Shown here: positions 7,511 through 15,069 of the stretch, in pieces
Position numbering within the stretch: the first letter of the stretch is position 1
Layout of the letters: every line of letters starts with the position of its first letter
Assembly: GCA_031278025.1 (NCBI GenBank)
Contig: JAITLF010000347.1
Location: forward strand, 1-17,477
Source: Treponema sp.
GTDB lineage: Bacteria; Spirochaetota; Spirochaetia; Treponematales; Breznakiellaceae
Reading direction: 5' to 3'
Length of the DNA: 17,477 nucleotides
The notes under the pieces: model-generated
The model's database searches: none
What the model saw: only the letters and a program-made list of their open reading frames with translations
Told to the model about the DNA's origin: nothing
Position numbers and translations under genes: made by a program

Positions 7511-8631
7511 GTACCCCCCGTTAGGATCATCACCAGCAGGTTGATGATCTGAGGAAACACCGTCATGGCGATGAGGGCGCGGAAGATCTGAATGATGATG
7601 ATCCCGGTGTTTTCCACGCCGATGTCGGCGGAGCTTAGGGCAATGTCCGACGCGCCCGCAGGGGTAGTCGTCAGCATTCCTTCTTTCCGGTTAAAACCGC
7701 AAAGGCGGCTGAGTATCTTCCCGGTAATAAAACAGTTGATGATATACCCCGCGATGATGATGATGATGGGCAGGGCGAGGAGCCTGAATCCCCGGACATC
7801 CTCCAGGCTTATGCCGCCGCCGATATAACAGCCGCTGATAAGGAGGGCGGACTTTTTTACCCAGGGAGGAAGGTAGGCGAAATCAAAACAGAGCCGCAGT
7901 ATCAGTACCGCGACGGTGGAAAATAAAAACGTTCCCGCCGGAATACCGGTACGGCCGCCGAGGAACCCCGCGCCCAGGGCAAGGGCCAGGGTGCAGGCAA
8001 AAGCCTGGGGGGATCTTACCGTAGATTTTACCCGCCGCAGTATGCCGTCAGGAGCCGCGCCGTTCCCCCCGGAGCGGGGAGCCTCCGGCGCGGCCTGCGG
8101 TTTGCCGCGTTCTTCCATTTTAAGGCGCAGGTTGTCGTAGGCAAAGATCATGGGGGGGAAAATCCCTACCCCCAGGATGTAGCGGGCCAGTTGGGCTAGG
8201 GCAACCTTGGGCGTGTCCGCCCCCATGTCCGCGGCGATGATCGGTATATCCGTAACCCCTCCGGGTACGGCGCACAACAAGGCGGTCAGAAGATCCACCG
8301 GACTTACCAGGCAGATCAAAAAACCGGCGGCTAAATTCAGCGCGAGAAAGGTACCTACCATGATGAAGGTCGGCTTTACCACCTGGGGCAGGCACTTCAC
8401 GTCGCTCTTTTCCATGGTGCAGCCGATCAGCGCGCCGGCAATGACCTGCACCATAAATTTGGTCGGGGAAGGCATATAGGCGGCATTAAACAAAACATTC
8501 AACAGGGCCGCGCCCACCATAGCGCCGATACGCAGCCCGTTGGGAATCTTGAGCAGTATGAAAATTCCGCCAAACACGCCGCCTGCCAGGAGGGTGAGCG
8601 GAATGTTGAACAGAATTAGTTGAGCGGGCAT
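7507..8631 (-). CDS. AbrB-family (AbrB-duplication) integral membrane protein, putative transporter
   Basis: A 374-residue hydrophobic protein with two homologous halves. Residues 120-162 (CAVPGGVTDIPIIAADMGAD onward to FPPMI) are mirrored by 321-363 (TTTPAGASDIALSSADIGVE onward to FPQII), the duplicated signature of the AbrB membrane family once labelled ammonia monooxygenase-like. About ten membrane spans are likely, split by a polar linker at roughly 165-205 (RLKMEERGKPQ and Pro/Ala-rich sequence). Transport activity is assumed from fold and hydrophobicity; no substrate is established. It sits between citF and citC, within the lyase operon, overlapping citC by 4 nt. Here it may move citrate, a product such as acetate or succinate, or a related acid; that is inference. 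The Shine-Dalgarno sequence is weak. No confusion with the DNA-binding AbrB regulator is intended. Confidence 0.82.
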   Translation of the reverse strand: MPAQLILFNIPLTLLAGGVFGGIFILLKIPNGLRIGAMVGAALLNVLFNAAYMPSPTKFMVQVIAGALIGCTMEKSDVKCLPQVVKPTFIMVGTFLALNLAAGFLICLVSPVDLLTALLCAVPGGVTDIPIIAADMGADTPKVALAQLARYILGVGIFPPMIFAYDNLRLKMEERGKPQAAPEAPRSGGNGAAPDGILRRVKSTVRSPQAFACTLALALGAGFLGGRTGIPAGTFLFSTVAVLILRLCFDFAYLPPWVKKSALLISGCYIGGGISLEDVRGFRLLALPIIIIIAGYIINCFITGKILSRLCGFNRKEGMLTTTPAGASDIALSSADIGVENTGIIIIQIFRALIAMTVFPQIINLLVMILTGGT

Positions 8632-8651
8632 AGCCGAATCCGGCGGAGTAT

Positions 8652-8679
8652 GTCCTTGCCGTTTGAACGCCGGCAGGAC
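8652..8679 (-). terminator. Stem-loop after citF, upstream of the AbrB-family gene
   Basis: GTCCTTGCCG (8652-8661) pairs with CGGCAGGAC (8671-8679) with one bulged base and a 9-nt loop. It begins 2 nt past the citF stop and ends about 20 nt before the next start. No T-run follows, so it is more likely an RNA-stability or attenuation element than a full terminator. It may also hinder ribosome access at the weak start of the membrane-protein gene. Confidence 0.5.
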
Positions 8680-8680
8680 A

Positions 8681-10213
8681 CTACGTTACCTGGTGGATAA
8701 GATCGATGATGCTCCCATCCCGGTACGTTACAAGCCCCACCACCCGGTCGGTATATTCCACCGGATCAGGCTTGCCCACCAGGGATTCTACCATGGACCG
8801 CAGTTCCTCAATGGGGAAGACCGGAAGACGGGCGGCGGTAAAACGCTCCCGCAGATCCTCCCGTTCCGGGTTCACCGCGATTCCGTGTTCGGTAACGATC
8901 ACATCCACGGTTTTCCCCGGGGTTACAATGGTTCCCACCCGGTCCACAATGCAGGGCAGCCGCCCGCGGGTAAGGGGGCAGACCACGATGGACACCGACG
9001 CGCCGTACGCCGTATCCTGATGGCCGCCAATGGCCCCCCTGATAACGCCGTCCGAGCCGGTAAGCACATTGACGTTGAAATTAACGTCCGCCTCCAGGGC
9101 GGAGAGTACCACCACGTCAAGCTGGTTCACCGCCGCGCCGGCGCCCCGGGGGCTGGCGTAGTATTCCGCCGATATCTGATGATGGAAGCGGTTGGTTTTA
9201 AGGGAATCCGCCGCTTTAAGATCGAAGCCTTGAACATCCAGCAGCTTCTTGATGAGCCCTTCCTCATGGAGGTCCACGATAGAGCCGGTGATACCCCCCA
9301 GGGCAAAACTCGCGGTGATCCCCCGTGCAAGCATCTTTTCCCGCAAGAAGCGGCTTACCGCCAGGGAAGCCCCGCCGGTCCCGGTCTGGAAGGAGAATCC
9401 GTCCACCAGCCGTCCGGAGGCTTCGATCACATCCGCCGCAGCCTCCGCCATGACCAGTTCTTTGGGGTTGGTGGTGAACCGGGTCGCGCCGGTCATTATC
9501 CCCGCCGGATTCCCGATCTTGTCCACCTTGACAATGTAATCCACATCACTTTCGGGAATTCCAAAAGGCACATTGGGGAAATGCACAATGTTGTTGGTGA
9601 TGATCACCGTTTTTTTCGCGTACTGGGCGTCGCATTTCGCGTACCCCATGGAGCCGCATTTAACCCCCTCATCGCTGTCCCTGGAATAGCCGTTGGCGTT
9701 GCCAAAAGGATCGCAGGAAGGGGCCCCTAAAAACGCCACGTCTATGGGAAGCTCCCCGGTTTCAATGGCATAGGCCCTGCCGCCGTGAGAGCGGAAGACC
9801 ACCGGCGTTTCCATGAGGCCCCGGGAAACTTCCTCCGCCAGGCTTCCCCGCAGACCCGATGTTTCGATGCGGCGTATAACCCCGTTTTGTATGTGTTTGA
9901 TGAGCGGGGCGTGGCAGTCCGTAAGGGACGACGGGGCAAAGACCAGGTTCTTAAAGCCCATTTCCGCCAGCTTATCCGCCACCATGTTGACGATGTAATC
10001 GCCGCCCCGAAAGTGATGGTGAAAGGAAATGGTCTGCCCGTCTTTAAGCCCGCAGAGCTGTACCGCTTTTTCCAGGCTGGAAACAATTTTGTTATGCGAA
10101 ATTTCACGCTGGGCAAGGGTACTGTAGTCCTTTTGCAGCGCGTCAACCTCAAAAACACCGTGAATGGCGGTTATGTCTTTGAGGCCGGTGATATATTTCA
10201 GTTCATCTTTCAT
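8681..10213 (-). CDS. citF: Citrate lyase alpha subunit (citrate CoA/ACP transferase)
   Basis: A 510-residue protein matching CitF across its length. It exchanges the acetyl group on acetyl-CitD for citrate, giving citryl-ACP and acetate. Recognisable landmarks are SFHHHFRGGD (63-72), APSSLTDCHAPLI (93-105), the LGAPSCDPFGNANG segment (162-175), NNIVHFPNVP, TGTGGASLAV, and the C-terminal TEHGIAVNPER motif shared with family I CoA-transferases. It starts 1 nt after the citE stop and is read in the standard D-E-F order. The C-terminus (LIHQVT) runs to within 50 nt of the AbrB-family gene. Citramalate lyase alpha subunits are close relatives, so the true substrate could be citramalate, though the full cit maturation set favours citrate. 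Confidence 0.95.
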   Translation of the reverse strand: MKDELKYITGLKDITAIHGVFEVDALQKDYSTLAQREISHNKIVSSLEKAVQLCGLKDGQTISFHHHFRGGDYIVNMVADKLAEMGFKNLVFAPSSLTDCHAPLIKHIQNGVIRRIETSGLRGSLAEEVSRGLMETPVVFRSHGGRAYAIETGELPIDVAFLGAPSCDPFGNANGYSRDSDEGVKCGSMGYAKCDAQYAKKTVIITNNIVHFPNVPFGIPESDVDYIVKVDKIGNPAGIMTGATRFTTNPKELVMAEAAADVIEASGRLVDGFSFQTGTGGASLAVSRFLREKMLARGITASFALGGITGSIVDLHEEGLIKKLLDVQGFDLKAADSLKTNRFHHQISAEYYASPRGAGAAVNQLDVVVLSALEADVNFNVNVLTGSDGVIRGAIGGHQDTAYGASVSIVVCPLTRGRLPCIVDRVGTIVTPGKTVDVIVTEHGIAVNPEREDLRERFTAARLPVFPIEELRSMVESLVGKPDPVEYTDRVVGLVTYRDGSIIDLIHQVT

Positions 10214-10214
10214 G

Positions 10215-11111
10215 TTACCGCCCCTCTTCTTCTAACGCTATGCCCGCTGCACGGGCCAGGTCCAGCACGTATTCCGCACGGGTAACGACGGGTTTATCCA
10301 CCATCTTGCCGTTCAGGGAAATAACGCCGGAACCTCTTTGTTCCGCTTCCCGGATCGCCTCCAGCACCGCCAGGGCGCTGCGTATTTCCTGTTCCGTGGG
10401 GGTGAACACTTCGTGTACTATTTTTATCTGCCGGGGGTTGATGATGCTCTTGCCGTCAAATCCGAGCTGTTTGATGAGCATCGTTTCTTTCCGCAGCCCT
10501 TCCTCGTTATTCACGTCGGAAAAGACCGAATCTATGGCGTCTATGCCCGCGTTCCGGGCCGCGAGCAGCACCATGCTCCGCCCAAAGAGCAGCTCTATCC
10601 CGTCGGGGGAACGCCTGGTTTTCAGGTCCGTTACATAGTCTTCGGCGCCTATAGCAACGGCGGTAAGCCGTTTGCTAGCCAGGGCTATTTCTTTGGCGTT
10701 AAGAACCCCCGCGGCGCTTTCCACCGCCGCCATTATCCTGGTTGAAGAGGCGGGAAGCCCTGCCTTTTTTTCAATCGCCGCTATCATGGCCTCGCAGTCC
10801 CGTATGTCCTGGGGGGTTTCGGTCTTGGGAAGCCGTATCACCACCTTGCCGAGCGGCACAATAGCCTCCAGGTCTTCCCTGCCGGTCTCCGTATGGGGAT
10901 CGTTGATCCTCACCACCAGTTCCTTGCCGGGATACGAAAGGCTGGCCAGGGCCTGGAACACCAGAAACCGGGCGCTGTCTTTTTCATTCACCGACACGGA
11001 ATCCTCAAGATCGAACATCAGGCTGTCCGCCTTGTAGATCCCCGCGTCCTTTATCATCCCCGCGTTGTTTCCCGGAACATACAGCATGGTTCTTCTGAGT
11101 TGTCTCATCAT
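10215..11111 (-). CDS. citE: Citrate lyase beta subunit (citryl-ACP lyase)
   Basis: A 298-residue HpcH/HpaI-type TIM-barrel lyase that splits citryl-ACP to oxaloacetate and acetyl-ACP. It shows RRTMLYVPGNN (6-16), LMFDLEDSV (31-39, with the Mg-associated acidic residues), VVRIN (66-70, substrate-binding Arg68), RLPKTETP, AAVES (E131), GAEDYV (155-160) and GFDGKSIINPRQI (217-229). These line up with enteric CitE end to end. Two successive ATG codons (11111 and 11108) follow GGAGGG, and either could be used. The first overlaps the citD stop by 4 nt. The oxaloacetate formed would need a decarboxylase or reductive branch; no oxaloacetate decarboxylase gene lies in the window. Confidence 0.95.
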   Translation of the reverse strand: MMRQLRRTMLYVPGNNAGMIKDAGIYKADSLMFDLEDSVSVNEKDSARFLVFQALASLSYPGKELVVRINDPHTETGREDLEAIVPLGKVVIRLPKTETPQDIRDCEAMIAAIEKKAGLPASSTRIMAAVESAAGVLNAKEIALASKRLTAVAIGAEDYVTDLKTRRSPDGIELLFGRSMVLLAARNAGIDAIDSVFSDVNNEEGLRKETMLIKQLGFDGKSIINPRQIKIVHEVFTPTEQEIRSALAVLEAIREAEQRGSGVISLNGKMVDKPVVTRAEYVLDLARAAGIALEEEGR

Positions 11112-11395
11112 GCCCTCCAGCCGCGGGCGGGTTTTCCGGCAGCCCGGTACACCGCGGTCTTTATCCGGGCGCGGATGGTACAGTCCAGCGCCCCCTTATC
11201 CACGGCGCGGATCTTCGCGTTGCGCACATTCAGGGATTGCAGGGTTCCCATGATGGTCCGCCGTATCTCCCGTCCGAACTGCTTCTCTACGATACTTTCA
11301 ATCTCTAACTCTATGCCCTTATCGCCGGGCTCCACGGTTATCATCACATCACTGGATTCCATGGTTCCCGCCACACTGGACTGCCGTATCTCCAT
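11108..11395 (-). CDS. citD: Citrate lyase gamma subunit (acyl carrier protein)
   Basis: A 95-residue acyl carrier for the lyase. The expected start MEIRQSSVAGTMESSD places Ser14 exactly where CitD proteins carry the phosphoribosyl-dephospho-CoA prosthetic group; VEKQFG and VDKGALDCTIRAR are further family signatures. A longer frame reaches to 11512, but that would overlap tctA by about 60 nt and add a tail absent from the family. The ATG at 11395 has GGAGG 9 nt upstream, which decides the start. It is the first cit gene, 56 nt after tctA, and is coupled to citE by a 4-nt overlap. Confidence 0.94.
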   Translation of the reverse strand: MEIRQSSVAGTMESSDVMITVEPGDKGIELEIESIVEKQFGREIRRTIMGTLQSLNVRNAKIRAVDKGALDCTIRARIKTAVYRAAGKPARGWRA

Positions 11396-11451
11396 CGTAT
11401 AATTCCTCCGAAACGCTTTTTTTAACCCAGCCGGATTTTGAAAAAAACCCA

Positions 11452-12954
11452 TCATGCTTTCTTTTTCCCCAGCAGGGGTTTCACTGCCGGGCTTACGAGA
11501 ACCACCAGACACACCAGCATGACGACCCCCGTAACCGGACGCATAAGCAGGTTGACCGTGGCCTGGAAGAGGGTATCCCCCGTAACGATGATGTAGGCCC
11601 TGCGCAGGTTGGATTCGCAGATAACCCCCAGCACCAGGCCGAGAATCATGGCGGAACTGTTGAGCTTGCAGGTAACGAACACAAAGCCTATCAGTCCCGC
11701 GATCGCCATAAGGATAACGTCTACCGAGGTGTTTTTGGTGGCAAAGGCGCCGATGGTGGCCATCATGATGATCATAGGGCCCAGAATACTATAGGGAACC
11801 TTGAGGACCTGCACAAATATCTTCGCAATGCACACGGCGGCAAAGATCATCACGATATTTGACACCAGCATGGAAGCGAAGGTGGCTCCCAGATAATGGG
11901 GCTGATTGACCAGGAGCAGCGGCCCCATAGTTACGCCTTTGAGCACCAGGGCGCTCATCATGATCGCCGCGGCGTTGCCGCCGGGAATACCCAGGGACAG
12001 CAGCGGCACCATTGAGCCGCCGGTAGCGGCGTTGTTCCCCGCCTCCGGAGCCGCGATGCCTTCAAGAATGCCCGTGCCGAACTTTTCAGGGCGCTTCGAT
12101 ATCTTCTGTTCCATAGAATAGCAGAGGAAGGCCGCGATGGTGGCCCCCGCGCCGGGGAGTATGCCCACCACGGTCCCCACGATGGAACACCGCAGTACGG
12201 TCCACTTCACCATGAACATCTCTTTAAGCGAGGGCATGGCGGTCTTGAATTTGGCGGTTCCCCCCACCGCGTCCAGCTTGTCCCGTTTCTGGGTCTGTTT
12301 CAGCACCTCGGTTACCGCGAAGAACCCTATCATCACCGGGATCATTTCTATGCCGGAAGTAAGGAAACGGGTGCCGAAGGTAAGCCGGGGGACCCCTAAA
12401 AGCGGATCCAGGCCGATGCAGGCCAGAACCAGTCCGATAAGGCCGGAAATGATGGTCCGGCAGATATTGTCCGTATCAAGGCTGGAAAGGATGGAAAGCC
12501 CCATAAGGCTGATGGCGAACAGTTCCGAAGGGCCAAAGCTCAGGGCCGCCCGTGTAAGCTGGGGGCTTAGGAGCAGCATACCCAGGGCGGCGATCATCCC
12601 GCCCGCGGCGGAACAGATGAGCTGCATACCCAGGGCCTTGCCCGCCTCGCCGCGCTGGGCCATGGGGTAGCCGTCGTAGGTGGTGGGGGCGCTGGAAGGC
12701 ACCCCGGGTATCTTGAACAGAATCGCCGTCATGCCGCCCCCGGTGATAGAGGCGCAGTATATGGCCACTAAGAAGGCAATGGCGCTGACCCCGTCCATCC
12801 GGTAGGTAAAGGGGACGCCCAGGGCCACCGCCATGGTGGCGCTTACCCCCGGCAGCGCGCCGAAGAGGGTTCCTAAAAAAACCGCGAAAACAATGAGCAA
12901 AAACATTTTTGGGGCGAATACTACCGCCAACCCATTGATCAATAAATCAAACAC
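11452..12954 (-). CDS. tctA: Tripartite tricarboxylate transporter, large membrane subunit
   Basis: A 500-residue permease with about 11-12 hydrophobic spans. The TctA hallmarks are present: LFGALPGVSATMAVALGVPF (30-49), the ITGGGMTAILFKIPGVPSSA region with TTYDGYPMAQRG soon after (about 70-102), and the second-half GILPGAGATIAAFLCY and SLGIPGGNAAAIMMSALVL segments that mirror the first half. With TctB and the binding protein TctC it drives ion-coupled uptake of citrate-like acids across the inner membrane. The start codon is GTG at 12954, supported by AGGAGG (12960-12965) 5 nt upstream. It is separated from tctB by an unusual 363-nt gap with repeats, so its expression may be controlled apart from tctCB. 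Citrate lyase genes follow directly, supporting citrate or a close analogue as the cargo. Confidence 0.94.
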   Translation of the reverse strand: MFDLLINGLAVVFAPKMFLLIVFAVFLGTLFGALPGVSATMAVALGVPFTYRMDGVSAIAFLVAIYCASITGGGMTAILFKIPGVPSSAPTTYDGYPMAQRGEAGKALGMQLICSAAGGMIAALGMLLLSPQLTRAALSFGPSELFAISLMGLSILSSLDTDNICRTIISGLIGLVLACIGLDPLLGVPRLTFGTRFLTSGIEMIPVMIGFFAVTEVLKQTQKRDKLDAVGGTAKFKTAMPSLKEMFMVKWTVLRCSIVGTVVGILPGAGATIAAFLCYSMEQKISKRPEKFGTGILEGIAAPEAGNNAATGGSMVPLLSLGIPGGNAAAIMMSALVLKGVTMGPLLLVNQPHYLGATFASMLVSNIVMIFAAVCIAKIFVQVLKVPYSILGPMIIMMATIGAFATKNTSVDVILMAIAGLIGFVFVTCKLNSSAMILGLVLGVICESNLRRAYIIVTGDTLFQATVNLLMRPVTGVVMLVCLVVLVSPAVKPLLGKKKA

Positions 12955-12959
12955 GACTT

Positions 12960-12965
12960 CCTCCT
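12960..12965 (-). promoter_or_regulatory. Strong ribosome binding site fixing the GTG start of tctA
   Basis: AGGAGG on the minus strand, 5 nt ahead of the GTG at 12954. No ATG in frame is better placed, so this supports the non-ATG start. Confidence 0.75.
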
Positions 12966-13061
12966 ATACTAACTACCGTACTAACGCCGGTATTAACTGC
13001 CGTTTATCATCCGCCCGGGCTGTTCTAAAACCCGCGCCGTGTTCCTTCTCCCCGGTATCCC

Positions 13062-13220
13062 GGCATAAAAACGCTCCATTCCTATATAAGAATGCCCCAT
13101 TCTTATATAAGAATGCTCCAGTCCTATATAAGAATGCTCCAGTCTTATACAAGAATGCTCCATTCTTATATAAGAATGCTCCAGTCTTATATAAGAATGC
13201 TCCATTCTTATATAAGAATG
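13062..13220. repeat. 21-bp tandem palindromic repeat array, six full and two partial copies
   Basis: Six full 21-bp units run from 13083 to 13208 (starts 13083, 13104, 13125, 13146, 13167, 13188), with a degenerate copy before (13062-13082) and a half copy after (13209-13220). The consensus is TATATAAGAATGCTCCATTC plus T, alternating with a CCAGTCT variant. Each junction forms the 18-bp palindrome CATTCTTATATAAGAATG or a one-mismatch form of it, so the DNA carries a dyad every two helical turns and the RNA could form a row of small hairpins. Units 2 to 6 alternate CAGTC and CATTC types imperfectly, which suggests growth by duplication. Contiguous copies without spacers rule out CRISPR. Confidence 0.93.
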
Positions 13221-13317
13221 CCGTATTTCTGATCAGCAATACTCGGTTTCAGATCAGAGGCAGGCGGAAACGGACCAGCCGCCTTACGGCCGCCGCCGCG
13301 CGGGGGCGGAACCGCCT

Positions 13318-13833
13318 TCACTGGAAAAGGGATTCCAAGAACAGGGCGAAGTTCCGCAGGAAGGGGATATAGCCCCGGGGCAGCAGGACGCCTAAAAACA
13401 CCGAAAAGCCGATGTAGAGCAGCAGCATGATGCCGACGGAAGAAAGGGCCAGCATCAGGGGCCGCCGTTCTCCCAGCAGGATGCTGTAACTGACCAGGAA
13501 CAGGGCGCTGGTCATCACGAACCCCAACGGCTCGTAGAGCAGGGCCATAACCACCACGATAACCATGCCCTTGAAGAGCCTGCTTTTCAGGAAGCGCGAA
13601 AGGCCGGGGAAAAAGTCCCCGAAAGCCGCGGCGATTTCTTCTTTTTTGTGGGCCTTGAAGAACTTAACGATGTTATACGCGATGGCTATCATCAGCAGGA
13701 CCAAAAGCGCCTGGGGCCATTGCTCCGCGCCCAATTCGTTTTGCGGGGAAACCGGCATGGTAGCTCCCACATACCAGAAACAAACCGCCGAAAAAACCAG
13801 CAAAAGTACATTAACAATTAATTCTAATGCCAT
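13318..13833 (-). CDS. tctB: Tripartite tricarboxylate transporter, small membrane subunit
   Basis: A 171-residue protein with four predicted membrane spans (about 4-24, 40-58, 87-101 and 104-120, with a further hydrophobic stretch at 126-150, so four to five). TctB proteins are poorly conserved, but the GFVMTSALFL segment (104-113), the FSVFLGVLLPRG ending (143-154) and the position between tctC and tctA identify it. A longer frame opens at 13878, but that would add a polar stretch and start inside the post-tctC hairpin. The ATG at 13833 gives a membrane segment straight away, as in the family, with a GGGGG-type site about 7 nt upstream. Its product is thought to assist TctA; its exact role is not clear from sequence. 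Confidence 0.9.
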   Translation of the reverse strand: MALELIVNVLLLVFSAVCFWYVGATMPVSPQNELGAEQWPQALLVLLMIAIAYNIVKFFKAHKKEEIAAAFGDFFPGLSRFLKSRLFKGMVIVVVMALLYEPLGFVMTSALFLVSYSILLGERRPLMLALSSVGIMLLLYIGFSVFLGVLLPRGYIPFLRNFALFLESLFQ

Positions 13834-13865
13834 ATCCAAACCCCCAATCAAAATAGGCCGGAGGG

Positions 13866-13899
13866 CCGGACGGGTCATACGGACGTCCGGCCCGTCCGG
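13866..13899 (-). terminator. Stem-loop directly after the tctC stop
   Basis: CCGGACGGG (13866-13874) and CCCGTCCGG (13891-13899) are perfect complements, with a smaller GGACGTCC palindrome inside the 16-nt loop. It abuts the tctC stop codon, and TATTTTGATT follows about 10 nt later on the minus strand. Binding-protein genes are often followed by such a hairpin, which protects their mRNA end or ends a share of transcripts, so the binding protein outnumbers its permease. Confidence 0.7.
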
Positions 13900-14952
13900 T
13901 TACCGGAGAATACCGATGTCCTTTAAGTACGCGGTAAAAATCGTGTACTCGTTTTGCGCCAGCGCCTGGGTTTCCTCACGGGAGGCATATCCGGGCCGGT
14001 CCAGATAGCCGGAATTCTTCATAAAATCCTGATACTCAGGCGTATCCCATGCTTGTTTCAGAGCCGCCGCCAAAGAATCCACCGCCGCCTGGGGCGTGCC
14101 GGTCCGGGCGTAGATGGCCCGCCAGGAACCGATATAGGAATCAATTCCCAGTTCTTTGGTGCAGGGGACATCAGGAACCGCCGACACCCGGTTTTCGGAC
14201 ATGGCGATAAGGGGCACAATGTCGCCGGATTCCACCAGGCCCTGTATCTCCTCACCGCCGGCAACGCCCAGGGCAATATGCCCGCCCACCAGGGCGGCGC
14301 TCATTTCGGCGCCCCCGCCATAGCTTACGGTTTTGATGTACGTATCCACTTCGGGAATGGAAACGCCCAGGGCCGCCGCAAGGGTCTGCTTCATGGAAAC
14401 CGAGTCCTGACCGGTGGCGGTAAGCATACCGCAGGAAAGTTCCTGGGGATGGGCCTTGGCATACTCGATAAGTTCCTGGAAGCCAGCGTATTTGCCCTGC
14501 ATGGCCTTTTTCGATGAGATCAACAGATTAGTTGAATGTACCAGCTTGGCTACCGGCTGTAATTCCTTCTGATAATCAAAGGGCAGAATCTTCTGGAGGT
14601 CCAGCAGAATGATAGACTGGGTAGTCAGCACATAGGTGTAGCCGTCCGCGGGCTGCTTTTGGGCAAAGTTTATCCCGTTCGCGCCGCCCGCGCCTTCTAC
14701 GTTGACTATCTCCACCGGGACGCCCAGGATATCCTGGAGCAGGGGCTGCAAGGGCCTGAGCGTTCCGTCGGCGCCGCCTCCGACGCCCCAGGGACATACC
14801 AGCGTAACCTTCCGGGTCCACTTCCACTCCGCCGGGGCCGCGGCGTCCCGCGCCGCGCTGTCCGCGGACCCTTTCCCCGATCCGCAGGACAGGGCCAGCA
14901 GCGCGGCAGACAAAATCATTGCCGCCGCGGCGGCAATCATCAATTTTTTCAT
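13900..14952 (-). CDS. tctC: Tripartite tricarboxylate transporter substrate-binding lipoprotein
   Basis: A 350-residue extracytoplasmic binding protein (Bug/TctC family) that captures the substrate for TctAB. Residues 1-23 are a lipoprotein signal: MKK, a hydrophobic Ala/Leu core, and LALSC with Cys23 as the likely lipidated residue, so it should be membrane-anchored and not free. Mature-domain landmarks are VTLVCPWGVGGGADGTLRPL (49-68), EIVNVEGAGGANG (81-93), PADGYTYVL (101-109) and the later SYGGGAEMSAALVGGHI, which line the carboxylate-binding cleft in relatives. The ATG at 14952 is preceded by AAGGAG at 7-nt spacing. It lies 117 nt after the esterase, with a small perfect hairpin between. 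Citrate is the likely ligand given the downstream lyase genes, but Bug-family ligands vary widely. Confidence 0.93.
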   Translation of the reverse strand: MKKLMIAAAAAMILSAALLALSCGSGKGSADSAARDAAAPAEWKWTRKVTLVCPWGVGGGADGTLRPLQPLLQDILGVPVEIVNVEGAGGANGINFAQKQPADGYTYVLTTQSIILLDLQKILPFDYQKELQPVAKLVHSTNLLISSKKAMQGKYAGFQELIEYAKAHPQELSCGMLTATGQDSVSMKQTLAAALGVSIPEVDTYIKTVSYGGGAEMSAALVGGHIALGVAGGEEIQGLVESGDIVPLIAMSENRVSAVPDVPCTKELGIDSYIGSWRAIYARTGTPQAAVDSLAAALKQAWDTPEYQDFMKNSGYLDRPGYASREETQALAQNEYTIFTAYLKDIGILR

Positions 14953-15006
14953 GATACTTCTCCTTACATCATGACTTAAGAATAAAAAATGCAGACTATG
15001 TATGCG

Positions 15007-15027
15007 TTATTCTTCAACGAAGAATAA
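15007..15027. repeat. Perfect 9-bp hairpin between the esterase gene and tctC
   Basis: TTATTCTTC (15007-15015) and GAAGAATAA (15019-15027) pair exactly with a 3-nt loop. It is AT-rich and without an immediate T-run, although a run of six T lies about 16 nt further along the minus strand. It may process or partly terminate the transcript after the esterase, or be a protein-binding dyad ahead of tctC. Confidence 0.55.
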
Positions 15028-15069
15028 ATTCACCTGTAGTAGTTCCCGGCGAACAGGAGCGCCGCCGGT

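Larger units (their letters stand above)
12955..13317. other. 363-nt non-coding gap between tctB and tctA
   Basis: This stretch holds the tctA ribosome binding site, a 21-bp tandem palindrome array (13062-13220), and a TCTGATC/GATCAGA inverted pair (13228-13234 and 13252-13258) at the array's upstream edge. A short GGCGG-AA-CCGCC hairpin (13305-13316) lies just after the tctB stop. Reading frames across the array are open on both strands only because the repeat length is a multiple of three. I see no convincing gene. It is the longest intergenic stretch inside the train. Confidence 0.7.

Noticed and set aside
11396..11512. N-terminal extension of CitD up to 11512
   Set aside because: It overlaps tctA, adds residues absent from CitD proteins, and a strong GGAGG lies before the internal ATG at 11395.
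13062..13220. CRISPR array
   Set aside because: Repeat units are directly contiguous at 21 bp with no unique spacers, and no cas gene is present.
12973..13239. 88-residue minus-strand ORF of heptapeptide repeats (LYKNGAF type), and a similar plus-strand frame with NAPFLYK repeats
   Set aside because: The 21-bp repeat is a multiple of three and lacks stops in several frames, so repetitive peptides arise automatically on both strands. The minus frame begins with TTG, has no ribosome binding site, and its non-repeat tail has no recognisable domain.
13834..13878. 15-residue N-terminal extension of TctB
   Set aside because: It would begin inside the stem-loop after tctC and put polar residues before the first membrane span.
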